A stretch of 64,000 nucleotides of DNA, taken from positions 1-64,000 of the forward strand of contig JACADV010000071.1 of NCBI GenBank assembly GCA_013388425.1, written 5' to 3'. The translations under genes and the position numbers were made by a program. The notes beneath the pieces are model-generated. The model was not told the origin of the DNA. It did not search any database and saw nothing but the letters and a program-made list of their open reading frames with translations. Below, one piece after another: positions 8,801 through 15,631 of this stretch. Origin of the DNA: Thermoanaerobaculaceae bacterium. Its GTDB lineage: Bacteria; Acidobacteriota; Thermoanaerobaculia; Thermoanaerobaculales; Thermoanaerobaculaceae. How positions within the stretch are numbered: the first letter of the stretch is position 1; each line of letters begins with the position of its first letter.

Positions 8801-9717
8801 TCGGCAACACCGTCACCTTCACCGTGGCGGGCGAGCGGTGGTTGCAGCAGAACGACATCTTTGCCGCTGCCTCGGTGGCCTCCGCCGATATTGCCTACGC
8901 CACCGTCGAAGCCAAGACCGCCGGTGGCAAGATTTGGGCCTACGCCTCGGTCATCGACGCCACCACCGGCGATCCGACCACCATTCCACTCTTGGCCTCC
9001 CTGGGCACCACCACCCGGGTCGTTCCCTCGGTGGCCCACGCCCCGGGCAAGGCCGGCACCAAGTGGCGCACCGACGTGGCAGCGGTCAACCGCAACGCCA
9101 CGCCAGCCACCCTCACCTTGACCTTCGCCGACTACGTGGGGAGTGCGCCGGTCGTTCGTACGGCGGAACTTGCAGCCGGCGGCACCGTGGAGTGGCGCGA
9201 TATCCTCACGAGCCTCTTCGGCTATTCCGACACGGCCAGCGTCAAGGGCACCCTCACCATCGCATCCACGGTAGAGGTGGACGTGACCTCCCGCACCTAC
9301 AACCAGAAGAGCGCCACCGAGACGTTCGGTCAGTACTACCCGGCGCTGGCTGCCAACAGGGCGATCCACTCCAACGAGGGGGGCCTCCTCCCGCAACTCA
9401 AGAAGAACGCTGGGTTCCGGACCAACGTGGGGGCGGTAAACCTGGGGACGGCGGCCTGCACCGTGCTCGTCCGGCTCTTCGGAGCGGACGGCAGCGCCCT
9501 CGGGAACAACGTCACCATCTCGCTCCCGCCCGGCAAGTGGGTGCAGCAGGATGACATCTTTGCCGCGGCTGGGGTCGGAGGGGCGGACATCGCCTATGCC
9601 GTCGTCCAGGTCGTCAGCGAGGGTGGGGTTGCCTGGGCGTACGCTTCGGTGATCGACGCCACCACCGGCGATCCGACGACGATTCCTCTGCTCTATCCAT
9701 CCCTCGGTCTCTTCTAG
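5821..9717 (+). CDS. secreted Kelch-repeat protein with Ig-like and duplicated C-terminal domains
   Basis: The protein has 1298 residues. A signal peptide (about 1-26: positive MRWKK, hydrophobic core, APAA before ELPFP) is followed by Kelch repeats over about 30-635 with recurring GKIYVIGG-like and YDPATDTW-like units, enough for two beta-propellers. Residues about 640-825 hold two bacterial Ig-like (Big/invasin-type) domains. Residues 836-1298 are two copies of an approximately 232-residue module (see the repeat entry). No PEP-CTERM or IPTL sorting tail is present; it ends SLGLF. A near-ideal GGAAAGGAGG site precedes the ATG, and a strong terminator follows. Probably an abundant surface or secreted binding protein; ligand unknown. 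Confidence 0.85.
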   Translation: MRWKKTILMAGCVATMVVAAALAPAAELPFPTNWQGVRAPMPYGFYWGAQTTYNGKIYIFGGNSDWNPEGLVTLNTTFIYDPATDTWTRGANMPTARYLATATEVDGKIYVIGGRTLDASGSGGPVNVNEAYDPATDTWTTKAPIPQAIRGHAAGAYNGKVYVFGGNTGTYQKTVRIYNPATDSWSTGEEMPKARAYGQVVFVPSNNRFYYIGGDNGGSVPSKYYGNAIQYDPNLNAWLDPTANMIDKVSQFACTLDPVANKIYVFSGLMWDVEAGEDRGTSVSVQVLDIATNTFSDQTSTLYPPSPLTRTNAAASYLNGKIYLTQGSVGGTVVDELDLATGKWYQPNAFIPTFNVDQGNLVAVSGKLYFLNSLGNQGVFAYDPATNEWSQTAAVNAQPRQAAVAAAANGKVIFSGGWIGTGTTGDTQAYDPESDSFETLAADPTAALWSFGDVVNGTLYVFGGSSTGEDLLTTARALDLATNTWSSKAPLPAGIIQATATAIGSKIYICGGYDNSADNGVHEELLIYDTTTNTYSTGAAMPKPVYAAAAVAYNGKVVVYGGRHLYNQGGTIYYSTPAIIQVYDPASNTWSIGNSLYYREGHGAALIGNKLYAVGGTDPNFPENRLDIVAFSSAPPPPSLSLAPASQDIVVGATGTLTATISAPQATATAVTLTSSNPSIASVPSSVTIAAGETSASFVATAVAVGGPVTISADLPAELGGATATAQVTITGITVALNPTSLSIQAGSSGNLEVNLSAAQPVPVVVALASSNSAVATVPASVTVPAGSLRASFAVTGVAAGSATVTATLPAALGGGSATAAVTVTQPPTETYRYLVPSVAHLPGKSGTKWRTDLAVVNRGSASANLTMTYYPLSGTAVTRTATLAAGATTEWRDILVSLFELGIDANTSGTLKIEANAPVGATSRTYNEKTATETFGQYYPAVAEPWAWGAGQVGVLPQLKKNAGFRTNVGVLNLGTAACEVEVKLFGADGSQLGNTVTFTVAGERWLQQNDIFAAASVASADIAYATVEAKTAGGKIWAYASVIDATTGDPTTIPLLASLGTTTRVVPSVAHAPGKAGTKWRTDVAAVNRNATPATLTLTFADYVGSAPVVRTAELAAGGTVEWRDILTSLFGYSDTASVKGTLTIASTVEVDVTSRTYNQKSATETFGQYYPALAANRAIHSNEGGLLPQLKKNAGFRTNVGAVNLGTAACTVLVRLFGADGSALGNNVTISLPPGKWVQQDDIFAAAGVGGADIAYAVVQVVSEGGVAWAYASVIDATTGDPTTIPLLYPSLGLF
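8326..9714 (+). repeat. tandem duplication of a 232-residue module in the Kelch protein
   Basis: Unit 1 is residues 836-1067 (8326-9021) and unit 2 is residues 1068-1298 (9022-9714), with a 696-base offset. Both contain VPSVAH.PGK.GTKWRTD, TEWRDIL.SLF, ATETFGQYYPA, LPQLKKNAGFRTNVG and SVIDATTGDPTTIPLL. Parts are nearly identical in DNA, for example around 8699 and 9395 and around 8951 and 9649, so the duplication looks recent or gene-converted. Confidence 0.9.
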
Positions 9718-9742
9718 CTCCACGCTCTCACACCAAACACCA

Positions 9743-9778
9743 GAGGGCTGCGGGCAATACCCGCAGCCCTCGTTTTTT
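9743..9778 (+). terminator. rho-independent terminator after the Kelch gene
   Basis: A perfect 12-base stem GAGGGCTGCGGG (9743-9754) pairs with CCCGCAGCCCTC (9760-9771) around CAATA, followed by G and six T (9773-9778). It lies 25 bases after the stop and is the clearest intrinsic terminator in the window. Confidence 0.93.
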
Positions 9779-9836
9779 GCGAGCCATACCGCAGGGGAAA
9801 GCCCCTGGCGCTACCGCTGCGCGGCTCCCTCGCCCC

Positions 9837-10820
9837 TCACACCATGTAGGCCACGGCGAATCCAATTTGCGCCGTCATCATCATCAGGTACATGTGCGTC
9901 CAGGAGGGGTGGTTCTCGGTGGTGGCCAGGGCGTCGGGATCCCGCAGAAGCAGGCAGCAGGTGAACACACCCCACAGCGTCAGGGCACAACCGAGCACCA
10001 CCAACACCGTGGCGTTCCCAGTGAGAATTGGCAGCGACGGGTCGGCCGGGTCCCGCAGCACGGTCCCGAGCGGCATCAAGAGCCAGGGGAAGACAAAGGA
10101 AGGCGCGATCATCCACGCGGCTTTGCGCACCCCGTACTTCACTGGCAGGGTGTGGACGCCGCTCGCCGCATCCCCCGCCATGTCCGAGAAGTCCTTGGTA
10201 CTGGAGGCTCCCAGCAGGAACAGGCCAAAGACCAGACCGATCCACCAGGCCTCGGCGTGCCAGACACTGGCCACCATCCCCCACCCAGCCACCTTGAGCC
10301 ACATGCCGCGCGGAATGGCAATGGTGACGTTGGCCCAGATGCCAAAACGCTTCGTCCGCCCGAAGCTTGGCCACGAGTACACCCAGGTGGCAAGGGCGGC
10401 GCCCACGTAGAGGAACAGCACGGCGTGGTCCCCCAGGGGCGCCCGGAGCCGATCCGCGAGCGTGACCGCCGGGTAGGGCACCACGAGCCACACCGGCACG
10501 GTCCCCAGCACGTACAGCACCAGCGCCAACCACCACGCCTGGCGGACACTCACCCGCCCCGAAGGGATGGGCCGCCTTGGCTTGTTGATCCGGTCGGCCT
10601 CCAGGTCTGCAATCTGGTTGAGCGTGTTGGAGGCGGCGTTGAGGAGCGCCGCGCACAGGCTACCCAGCACCACCGTAAGCACCACGGACCAACTCAAGGT
10701 ACGCGTGGGATCGGGGTTGTGGGCGGAGCCGAAGGCGCAGACTGCCCCCGAAACAATCCCCAACAGTGGCGGCAGCAGGGTGAAGGGCCGATCCAGATCC
10801 ACCGCATCGCGCCAACGCAT
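9837..10820 (-). CDS. UbiA-family prenyltransferase
   Basis: This 327-residue polytopic enzyme should transfer a prenyl chain from prenyl diphosphate to an acceptor. The first Asp-rich motif lies in NQIADLEADRINKPRRPIPS (around residue 65) and the second in KDFSDMAGD, as in the UbiA/chlorophyll-synthase/GGGP-synthase superfamily. The NKPxRPIxSG form resembles chlorophyll synthase and archaeal UbiA members more than UbiA itself, but the acceptor cannot be read from sequence. ATG 10820 was preferred over GTG 10826 because GGAGG lies 5 bases before it. It is 2 bases after the fused kinase gene, so its prenyl donor may come from that protein. Confidence 0.88.
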   Translation of the reverse strand: MRWRDAVDLDRPFTLLPPLLGIVSGAVCAFGSAHNPDPTRTLSWSVVLTVVLGSLCAALLNAASNTLNQIADLEADRINKPRRPIPSGRVSVRQAWWLALVLYVLGTVPVWLVVPYPAVTLADRLRAPLGDHAVLFLYVGAALATWVYSWPSFGRTKRFGIWANVTIAIPRGMWLKVAGWGMVASVWHAEAWWIGLVFGLFLLGASSTKDFSDMAGDAASGVHTLPVKYGVRKAAWMIAPSFVFPWLLMPLGTVLRDPADPSLPILTGNATVLVVLGCALTLWGVFTCCLLLRDPDALATTENHPSWTHMYLMMMTAQIGFAVAYMV

Positions 10821-10822
10821 AC

Positions 10823-12193
10823 TCACCTCCCCATCATGACGAGCAGTCCCCCAGCCAGCGCAGCGGCCACCAGTGTCAAGGTGAGATTTACCGCGTCATG
10901 CCCAACATCCCGAGAAAACTGCCCCTCCACGAGGGCAGCAGCAAACCCGCAGATCCCGCACACCACGGCGGTGCGCCACTCCACCAGGGCCAGGGCAGCG
11001 GCAAGCCCGACCAGCCCGGCGGCAGCCGCGGCCGAGGCCAGGGTACCCACCGCCGAGAGGGCCCCGGGCGTGCCGGCAGCCACCGGCTGCAACCGGGGCA
11101 GGGTGTAGGCACGGCGCGAGAAGGCCTTGCCCACCTCCGACCCGGCCGTGTCCGCAAGCGCCGCCGCTAGAGCCGCCACCGCCATGGCCCGCAGCACCCA
11201 GGCGTCGGCAAAGGGCATGAGCAGCGTCGCGGCAAACACCACCACCCCCTTGGCCGCCACGTTGCCAAGGCCCCGCTGCCCGCCGTGCCCTTCGGCGATG
11301 CCCAGCGCGACCTTCTTCCGCCACCCCACCCGGGTCACCGCCGTCCCTGCGGCAAGAAAGAGGAAGAGCACGAGCCACAGCCGCACGCCGCCGAAGACCC
11401 AGGTCACGCCCCCCAGAAGATAGGCACCAGCAATGCCAGCGGGGGAAAGGACCCGCTTCCACGCAGCCAGGAGGGCGCAGCCCCCGTTGACCGCCAGCGC
11501 CACCACGAGGGTTTCCGGGAGAGCGCCACGCCAGGCCTCCAGCCCCCCTCCACCCACCGAGAGGGAGAAGAACGCCAGCGCTCCCAGCGAGGGGGCCAGC
11601 AGGTTGTCATCCACCGCCAGGGGGGCTCCCTCCACCAGGGCAAAAACCAGGGCCGCCACGGCGCCTGCGGCAACGAGCCATGTCCAGACAGGGCCGACCT
11701 CGGTGCTGGAAAGCGGTACGGTGAAAACCCGGGTGAGGAACGCCAGGTACAGCACCTCTCCCCCCACGAGGGCCCCGAGGAACGCCCCCACCAGCCCCGC
11801 CCAGGTTTTTCGCGGGTTCCAGGGGAGCCGGCGACGCCCCCACTTCATCCCGGCCACTCCGGCTGCCGCGTCACCACCAGCCAACAACCCCCACCCCAGG
11901 GCAGCTAGCGACAGGTCCCGCCAGAACACGAGGATGAGAGCGCCGACGACCACGGGATAGAGGAGCACCCCGCGGTCCGAGGCACCCTCCCGCGCGCTCC
12001 GCATGCGGTGGCCCACCACGCGCGGGAGCACGAGCCAGTTGTGGAGGAACGCCGCAAGGGCGCAGAGCGCCGCCTGCCACCAGAGGAGAAAGGGCAGGGC
12101 CAGGGCAAACACCCCCATGCTGGCGTGGACGAGCTTGCGAGCCGCCTCCCCAGCCGCCAGGGGCCGGCCGCGGATGGCTGCAAGACCCCTCAC
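10823..12193 (-). CDS. fused CTP-type prenol kinase (VTE5/DGK1-like) and DUF92 prenyl-phosphate kinase (VTE6-like)
   Basis: This is a 456-residue membrane protein. The N-terminal half (1 to about 215) has polyprenol/phytol kinase signatures: RKLVH at 19-23, GD at 107-108 in GGDAAAGVAG, K129-T130 with G133 in NPRKTWAG, and a late VDDNLLAP. The C-terminal half (about 235-456) is DUF92, with ADTAGSEVG and GTPGALSAVGT. In plants and cyanobacteria VTE5 makes phytyl phosphate and the DUF92 protein VTE6 makes phytyl diphosphate. One chain could therefore perform both phosphorylations for the adjacent UbiA enzyme. Start GTG 12193 overlaps the epimerase stop as GTGA and has GGAGG 5 bases upstream. Domain calls are good; substrate is inference. 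Confidence 0.8.
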   Translation of the reverse strand: MRGLAAIRGRPLAAGEAARKLVHASMGVFALALPFLLWWQAALCALAAFLHNWLVLPRVVGHRMRSAREGASDRGVLLYPVVVGALILVFWRDLSLAALGWGLLAGGDAAAGVAGMKWGRRRLPWNPRKTWAGLVGAFLGALVGGEVLYLAFLTRVFTVPLSSTEVGPVWTWLVAAGAVAALVFALVEGAPLAVDDNLLAPSLGALAFFSLSVGGGGLEAWRGALPETLVVALAVNGGCALLAAWKRVLSPAGIAGAYLLGGVTWVFGGVRLWLVLFLFLAAGTAVTRVGWRKKVALGIAEGHGGQRGLGNVAAKGVVVFAATLLMPFADAWVLRAMAVAALAAALADTAGSEVGKAFSRRAYTLPRLQPVAAGTPGALSAVGTLASAAAAAGLVGLAAALALVEWRTAVVCGICGFAAALVEGQFSRDVGHDAVNLTLTLVAAALAGGLLVMMGR

Positions 12194-13155
12194 GACCGCC
12201 TCCGCACCTTTTCCCGCCAGTACACCAGGGTGTCGCGCAGGGTCGCTGCGAACGGCACCTCGGGCCGCCAACCGGTGGCCCCCTGGAACTTATCGCCGGC
12301 CCCCTCCAGCACCGGGATTTCGGCCGGCCGCAACCGCGCCTCTTCCACCACCACCTCCACCCGGGCAGGACTCATGGCCAGCAGCTCCTCGAGCACGCTG
12401 CGCAAGGTCCGGGAACGGCCGCTCGCCACGTTGTACGCCTCGCCCGCCTCCCCCCGACTCGCCGCCAGCCAGTACGCCCGCGCTGCATCCCGCACGTCCA
12501 CGAAATCGCGGCTCACGTCCAGGTTGCCCACCGCCAGGCGCGGCGGTTGCATCCCCGCTTCGATTTCGGCAAGCTGCCGGGCAAAGGCGGCAATGACGAA
12601 CTGGTCCGATTGCCCCGGCCCGCAGTGGTTGAACAGCCGCAGCCGCACCGTGCGCACACCGAAGGCACGGAAGTACTGGAAGCCCAAGAGATCCACCGTC
12701 GCCTTGGAGACTGCGTAGGGGGAAACGGGGCGGAAGGGTTGCTCCTCGGTAATTGGCAACTCGCTGGGCTTCACGATTCCGTACGATTCGGCCGAACACG
12801 CCAGCACCACCGTGGCGTCCAGTTGCAGCTGCCGCACCGCCTCGAGCAGGTGCAGCGTTCCCACTGCGTTGACCTGCAGCATCTCCGTGGGTGTCTGCCA
12901 GGAGCTGGAGACGGAGGAAGAGGCGGCGAGATGAAAGATCACGCCCGGTTGGCACGCCTGCAGCACGCGCAGGAGCGAAGGCGGGTCCAGGAGGTCGCCT
13001 TCCAGGAAGCGGATGCTCTCAGCCGGCGCTCCCAGCCTGGAGGTGTTCGAGCGCCAGCGGCGCAGACCGAACACCTCCAGCTCGGGGTGCAGGACAAGCT
13101 GCTGCGCAAGGTGAGACCCCACGAAGCCGGTGATTCCGGTGATGAGCACCCGCAC
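12190..13155 (-). CDS. NAD-dependent epimerase/dehydratase (GDP-mannose dehydratase/RMD-like)
   Basis: This extended short-chain dehydrogenase has 321 residues. It has the Rossmann motif GITGFVGSHLA, the catalytic serine in CSAESYG and the YAVSK tyrosine-lysine pair. The C-terminal ATGWRPEVPFAATLRDTL resembles GDP-mannose 4,6-dehydratase or GDP-4-keto-6-deoxymannose reductase. The likely role is nucleotide-sugar synthesis for surface glycans. It heads a three-gene coupled operon with the prenol kinase and UbiA, so a glycolipid or lipid-carrier link is conceivable. The GTG start is set by TACCAT 6 bases upstream. Confidence 0.8.
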   Translation of the reverse strand: MRVLITGITGFVGSHLAQQLVLHPELEVFGLRRWRSNTSRLGAPAESIRFLEGDLLDPPSLLRVLQACQPGVIFHLAASSSVSSSWQTPTEMLQVNAVGTLHLLEAVRQLQLDATVVLACSAESYGIVKPSELPITEEQPFRPVSPYAVSKATVDLLGFQYFRAFGVRTVRLRLFNHCGPGQSDQFVIAAFARQLAEIEAGMQPPRLAVGNLDVSRDFVDVRDAARAYWLAASRGEAGEAYNVASGRSRTLRSVLEELLAMSPARVEVVVEEARLRPAEIPVLEGAGDKFQGATGWRPEVPFAATLRDTLVYWREKVRRRS

Positions 13156-13161
13156 GCGCGC

Positions 13162-13167
13162 ATGGTA
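13162..13167 (-). promoter_or_regulatory. -10 box TACCAT, leaderless promoter of the epimerase-kinase-UbiA operon
   Basis: TACCAT, then GCGCGC (6 bases), then the GTG at 13155. There is no Shine-Dalgarno before the GTG and no convincing -35. Confidence 0.5.
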
Positions 13168-13215
13168 CCCGAAGCGAGCCCTCTTCGACCCGCGTCGCCG
13201 CTTGACGTGAGCGTC

Positions 13216-13989
13216 TCAGGCAACGCCGGCGCCCGGTCCGAAGAGGCGAGCAAAGGTGCTGCTCGTCACCGCCTCCACTTCGGCCAGGCTCGTCGATCGC
13301 TCGCGGGCCACGGCTTCGCCCACGAGCCGCACCAAGGCCGGTTCGTTGCGCTGCCCCCGGTGCGGCACTGGCGCCAGGTAGGGGCTGTCGGTTTCCAGCA
13401 AGAGACGGTCCAGCGGCAGCGCAGCCACCATCGCCTTGACCTGTTCCGCCTTGGGAAAGGTCACCATCCCAGCAACCCCCACGGCCAAGCCGCGCGCTAC
13501 CACCTCCTGGGCCGCCTCGACACCGGCGGTAAAGCAGTGAGCCACACCCCGCACACCTTCCTGGGCGGCCAGAGCTGCCAGGAAATCGGGCCAGGCCTCG
13601 CGCTCGTGCAGCACCACCGGCAAGCCGCTCTCCACAGCCAGCGCCAACTGCCACGCCAAGGCCCGCCGCTGGTCCTCTCGCGGCGCAATTTCGTAGTGGT
13701 AGTCCAGACCGATCTCGCCGATGGCCACCACCCCATCCCGACCGACGAGCCCCTCCAGGCGGCGTTTGAGCGCCGCATCCAAAGCAGCCGCCTCGTGAGG
13801 GTGACACCCCACGGCTGCCACCACCCGCTCGGGGAAGCGATCCCGAAGCGCCACGGTCCGCTCCAAATCGCCGGGGCCCGTAGCGGGGGCAAGGATTCGC
13901 TCCACCCCCGCCTCCTCGGCCCGCGCAAGCACCCCCTCCACTTCACCGTCCTGGAACATGGCCAGGTGCGCGTGGGAATCGATCACCAC
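13216..13989 (-). CDS. tatD: TatD-family metal-dependent hydrolase
   Basis: This 257-residue TIM-barrel nuclease family member has all metal-ligand blocks: IDSHAHL at the N-terminus, GEIGLDYHY, LPVVLHERE, VAHCFTAG and LLETDSPYLAP. TatD proteins are Mg-dependent DNases, with 3'-5' exonuclease activity in E. coli. The GTG at 13989 is preceded by AGGAGGAT. It is divergent from the Gfo/Idh gene, with about 70 bases of shared promoter region. Confidence 0.9.
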   Translation of the reverse strand: MVIDSHAHLAMFQDGEVEGVLARAEEAGVERILAPATGPGDLERTVALRDRFPERVVAAVGCHPHEAAALDAALKRRLEGLVGRDGVVAIGEIGLDYHYEIAPREDQRRALAWQLALAVESGLPVVLHEREAWPDFLAALAAQEGVRGVAHCFTAGVEAAQEVVARGLAVGVAGMVTFPKAEQVKAMVAALPLDRLLLETDSPYLAPVPHRGQRNEPALVRLVGEAVARERSTSLAEVEAVTSSTFARLFGPGAGVA

Positions 13990-14002
13990 ATCCTCCTCAC
14001 GG

Positions 14003-14008
14003 AGTGTA
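14003..14008 (-). promoter_or_regulatory. possible -10 box TACACT for tatD
   Basis: TACACT lies 13 bases before the tatD GTG. The short leader would retain part of the AGGAGGAT ribosome site. No clear -35 is present. Confidence 0.35.
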
Positions 14009-14020
14009 GCCGAGCAGCCC

Positions 14021-14049
14021 TTGCCGGAGCGCGCTGGCTCCGCTAAGCT
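14021..14049 (+). promoter_or_regulatory. promoter of the Gfo/Idh oxidoreductase, nearly leaderless
   Basis: TTGCCG (14021-14026) and TAAGCT (14044-14049) are spaced by 17 bases. The GTG start follows 8 bases after the -10 box with no ribosome site, so the leader would be 0-2 bases. Confidence 0.5.
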
Positions 14050-14057
14050 CTGCCCCC

Positions 14058-14993
14058 GTGAGCATCGCCCCCATCCCCGTGGTGGTCGTGGGTGTGGGCC
14101 ACCTGGGCCGGCATCACCTGCGCCTCGCCGCCACCCTGCCGGGGTGGCAGTGCGTGGGGGCGTACGATAGCGACGCGGCCCGTCTCGCTGAAGTGTGCGC
14201 CAGTTTCAACGTCCCTGCCCTCACGAGCCTCGACCAAGCCGTCGAGAAGGGCGCTGCTGCCATCGTTGCCACCCCCACGACGACCCACTGTGCGGTGGCC
14301 TCCCGGTTTCTTGCCGCCGGCCGCCACGTGCTGGTGGAAAAGCCCATCGCTGCCAGCGTGGCCGAGGCCAAGAAGCTGCTCCAAACTGCGACCGCCCACG
14401 GGGTGGTGCTGGGGGTGGGGCACGTGGAGTTCTACAACCCCGCCGTTCAGGCGGTGCTCGCCCACGACCCGCGGCCGCGCTACCTGGAGGCGCAGCGCCT
14501 GTCTCCCTTCACGCGGCGCTCCTTGGACATCGATGTGGTGCTGGACCTGATGGTGCACGACCTGCAGATCGCCCAGGCGCTGTGCCGCAGCGCGCCGGTG
14601 CGCGAAGTTCGCGCAGCCGGCGTGCCGGTGCTCTCCGACCGCACCGACCTGGCCAATGTGCGCCTGGAGTTTACCGACGGAACAGTGGCCAACCTGACCG
14701 CTTCCCGGGTCTCCTCCGAGCGGGTGCGCAAGCTGCGCATCTTTGCCATTGACGAGTACTTCTCCATCGACTACGCCGAGCAGAGCGTGAGCGCCTACCG
14801 GCTGGAACGCCAGGGGGAACCCCGGATCGTAGCGGTGGATGTCCAGGTGGCCAAGGGGGAGCCGCTGGCGGCCGAGCACCTCGCCTTCCAGGCGGCGTGC
14901 CGGGGTGTGCCAACACCCTTCGTGGACGCGGCCGCCGGCACCGCCGCCCTGGAGACGGCTACCGCTATCGTGGCAGCGATCCAGCAGCGCTGA
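14058..14993 (+). CDS. Gfo/Idh/MocA-family oxidoreductase
   Basis: This 311-residue NAD(P)-dependent sugar-type dehydrogenase has the nucleotide fold with VVVGVGHLGRHH at the N-terminus, the family EKP motif in HVLVEKPIA (near residue 95) and a C-terminal beta-sheet domain with VVLDLMVHDLQIAQ. The exact substrate is not visible. Related enzymes oxidise UDP-GlcNAc in lipid A pathways of some diderms (GnnA) or other nucleotide sugars. The start is set by the promoter 8 bases upstream. Confidence 0.8.
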   Translation: MSIAPIPVVVVGVGHLGRHHLRLAATLPGWQCVGAYDSDAARLAEVCASFNVPALTSLDQAVEKGAAAIVATPTTTHCAVASRFLAAGRHVLVEKPIAASVAEAKKLLQTATAHGVVLGVGHVEFYNPAVQAVLAHDPRPRYLEAQRLSPFTRRSLDIDVVLDLMVHDLQIAQALCRSAPVREVRAAGVPVLSDRTDLANVRLEFTDGTVANLTASRVSSERVRKLRIFAIDEYFSIDYAEQSVSAYRLERQGEPRIVAVDVQVAKGEPLAAEHLAFQAACRGVPTPFVDAAAGTAALETATAIVAAIQQR

Positions 14994-15126
14994 CTTCCGC
15001 CCGTTCCCCACCCACTGGTCGTGGCGCGGCGGGAACCTCCCGCGATGGCCTCGCTGCCGGAGGAGGTTGCCCGCAGGAGGAAGGTGCTCTAGCATGGTGG
15101 CAACGCTGCTACCGGGAGGTGGGGTC

Positions 15127-15588
15127 ATGCACGAAGCGGTCGAGCGCCACCTGTTGCTGCTGCGCATCGTGGCCGCTGCCTACCTCCTCACCCTGGGCGC
15201 CCTGGCAGTGATCGTGGGAGTGGTGGAACCACCCACCCCCCCGCTGCTCCCCCAGAGTGTCCACCTGGCCTGGGCGCTCCTGGCGTTGGCCGTGGTGAAC
15301 CTGGCCACGCTGCTCCCCGTCCACCGGGCAATGCTGGCAGGGCCGCAGCGGGTCTTCCGCCACAGCCGCCAGCTCCAACCCTTGCTGCGGGCCCACCTGG
15401 TGGCGCACCTGGTGACGTACAGCAGAGTTGAGGCCGTCTCCATCTTTGGACTGGTCCTGTTCTTACTTTCGGGGCGGACAGACTGGTTCTGGATCTTTGC
15501 CGCCCCCGCCGCCGTGGGCATGCTGGTGCTATGGCCCACCGCCGAGAAGCTGGAGGAGCTCCTGGGCGAGCCAACCTCCTCGTTGTGA
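15127..15588 (+). CDS. hypothetical four-helix membrane protein
   Basis: This 153-residue protein is not recognised. It has about four hydrophobic segments (LLLLRIVAAAYLLTLGALAV, WALLALAVVNLATLL, VSIFGLVLFLL and WIFAAPAAVGMLVL) in two hairpins, and a charged C-terminus. ATG 15127 was chosen because GGGAGG lies 7 bases upstream; ATG 15094 is the alternative. The 133 bases between this gene and the upstream stop hold a small GCGGGA/TCCCGC hairpin and nothing else I can name. Confidence 0.65.
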   Translation: MHEAVERHLLLLRIVAAAYLLTLGALAVIVGVVEPPTPPLLPQSVHLAWALLALAVVNLATLLPVHRAMLAGPQRVFRHSRQLQPLLRAHLVAHLVTYSRVEAVSIFGLVLFLLSGRTDWFWIFAAPAAVGMLVLWPTAEKLEELLGEPTSSL

Positions 15589-15631
15589 CGTGAGTGCCGG
15601 GAAGGCCCAGGCCGCCCGACCAGCCGGCCTG

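Noticed and set aside
5821-9717. Kelch protein as an exosortase H substrate
   Set aside because: The C-terminus (SLGLF) has no IPTLxxWG motif, terminal helix or basic tail.
14994-15126. Hairpin GCGGGA/TCCCGC as a terminator
   Set aside because: It has a six-base stem and no T run after it; chance stems of this size are common at this GC content.
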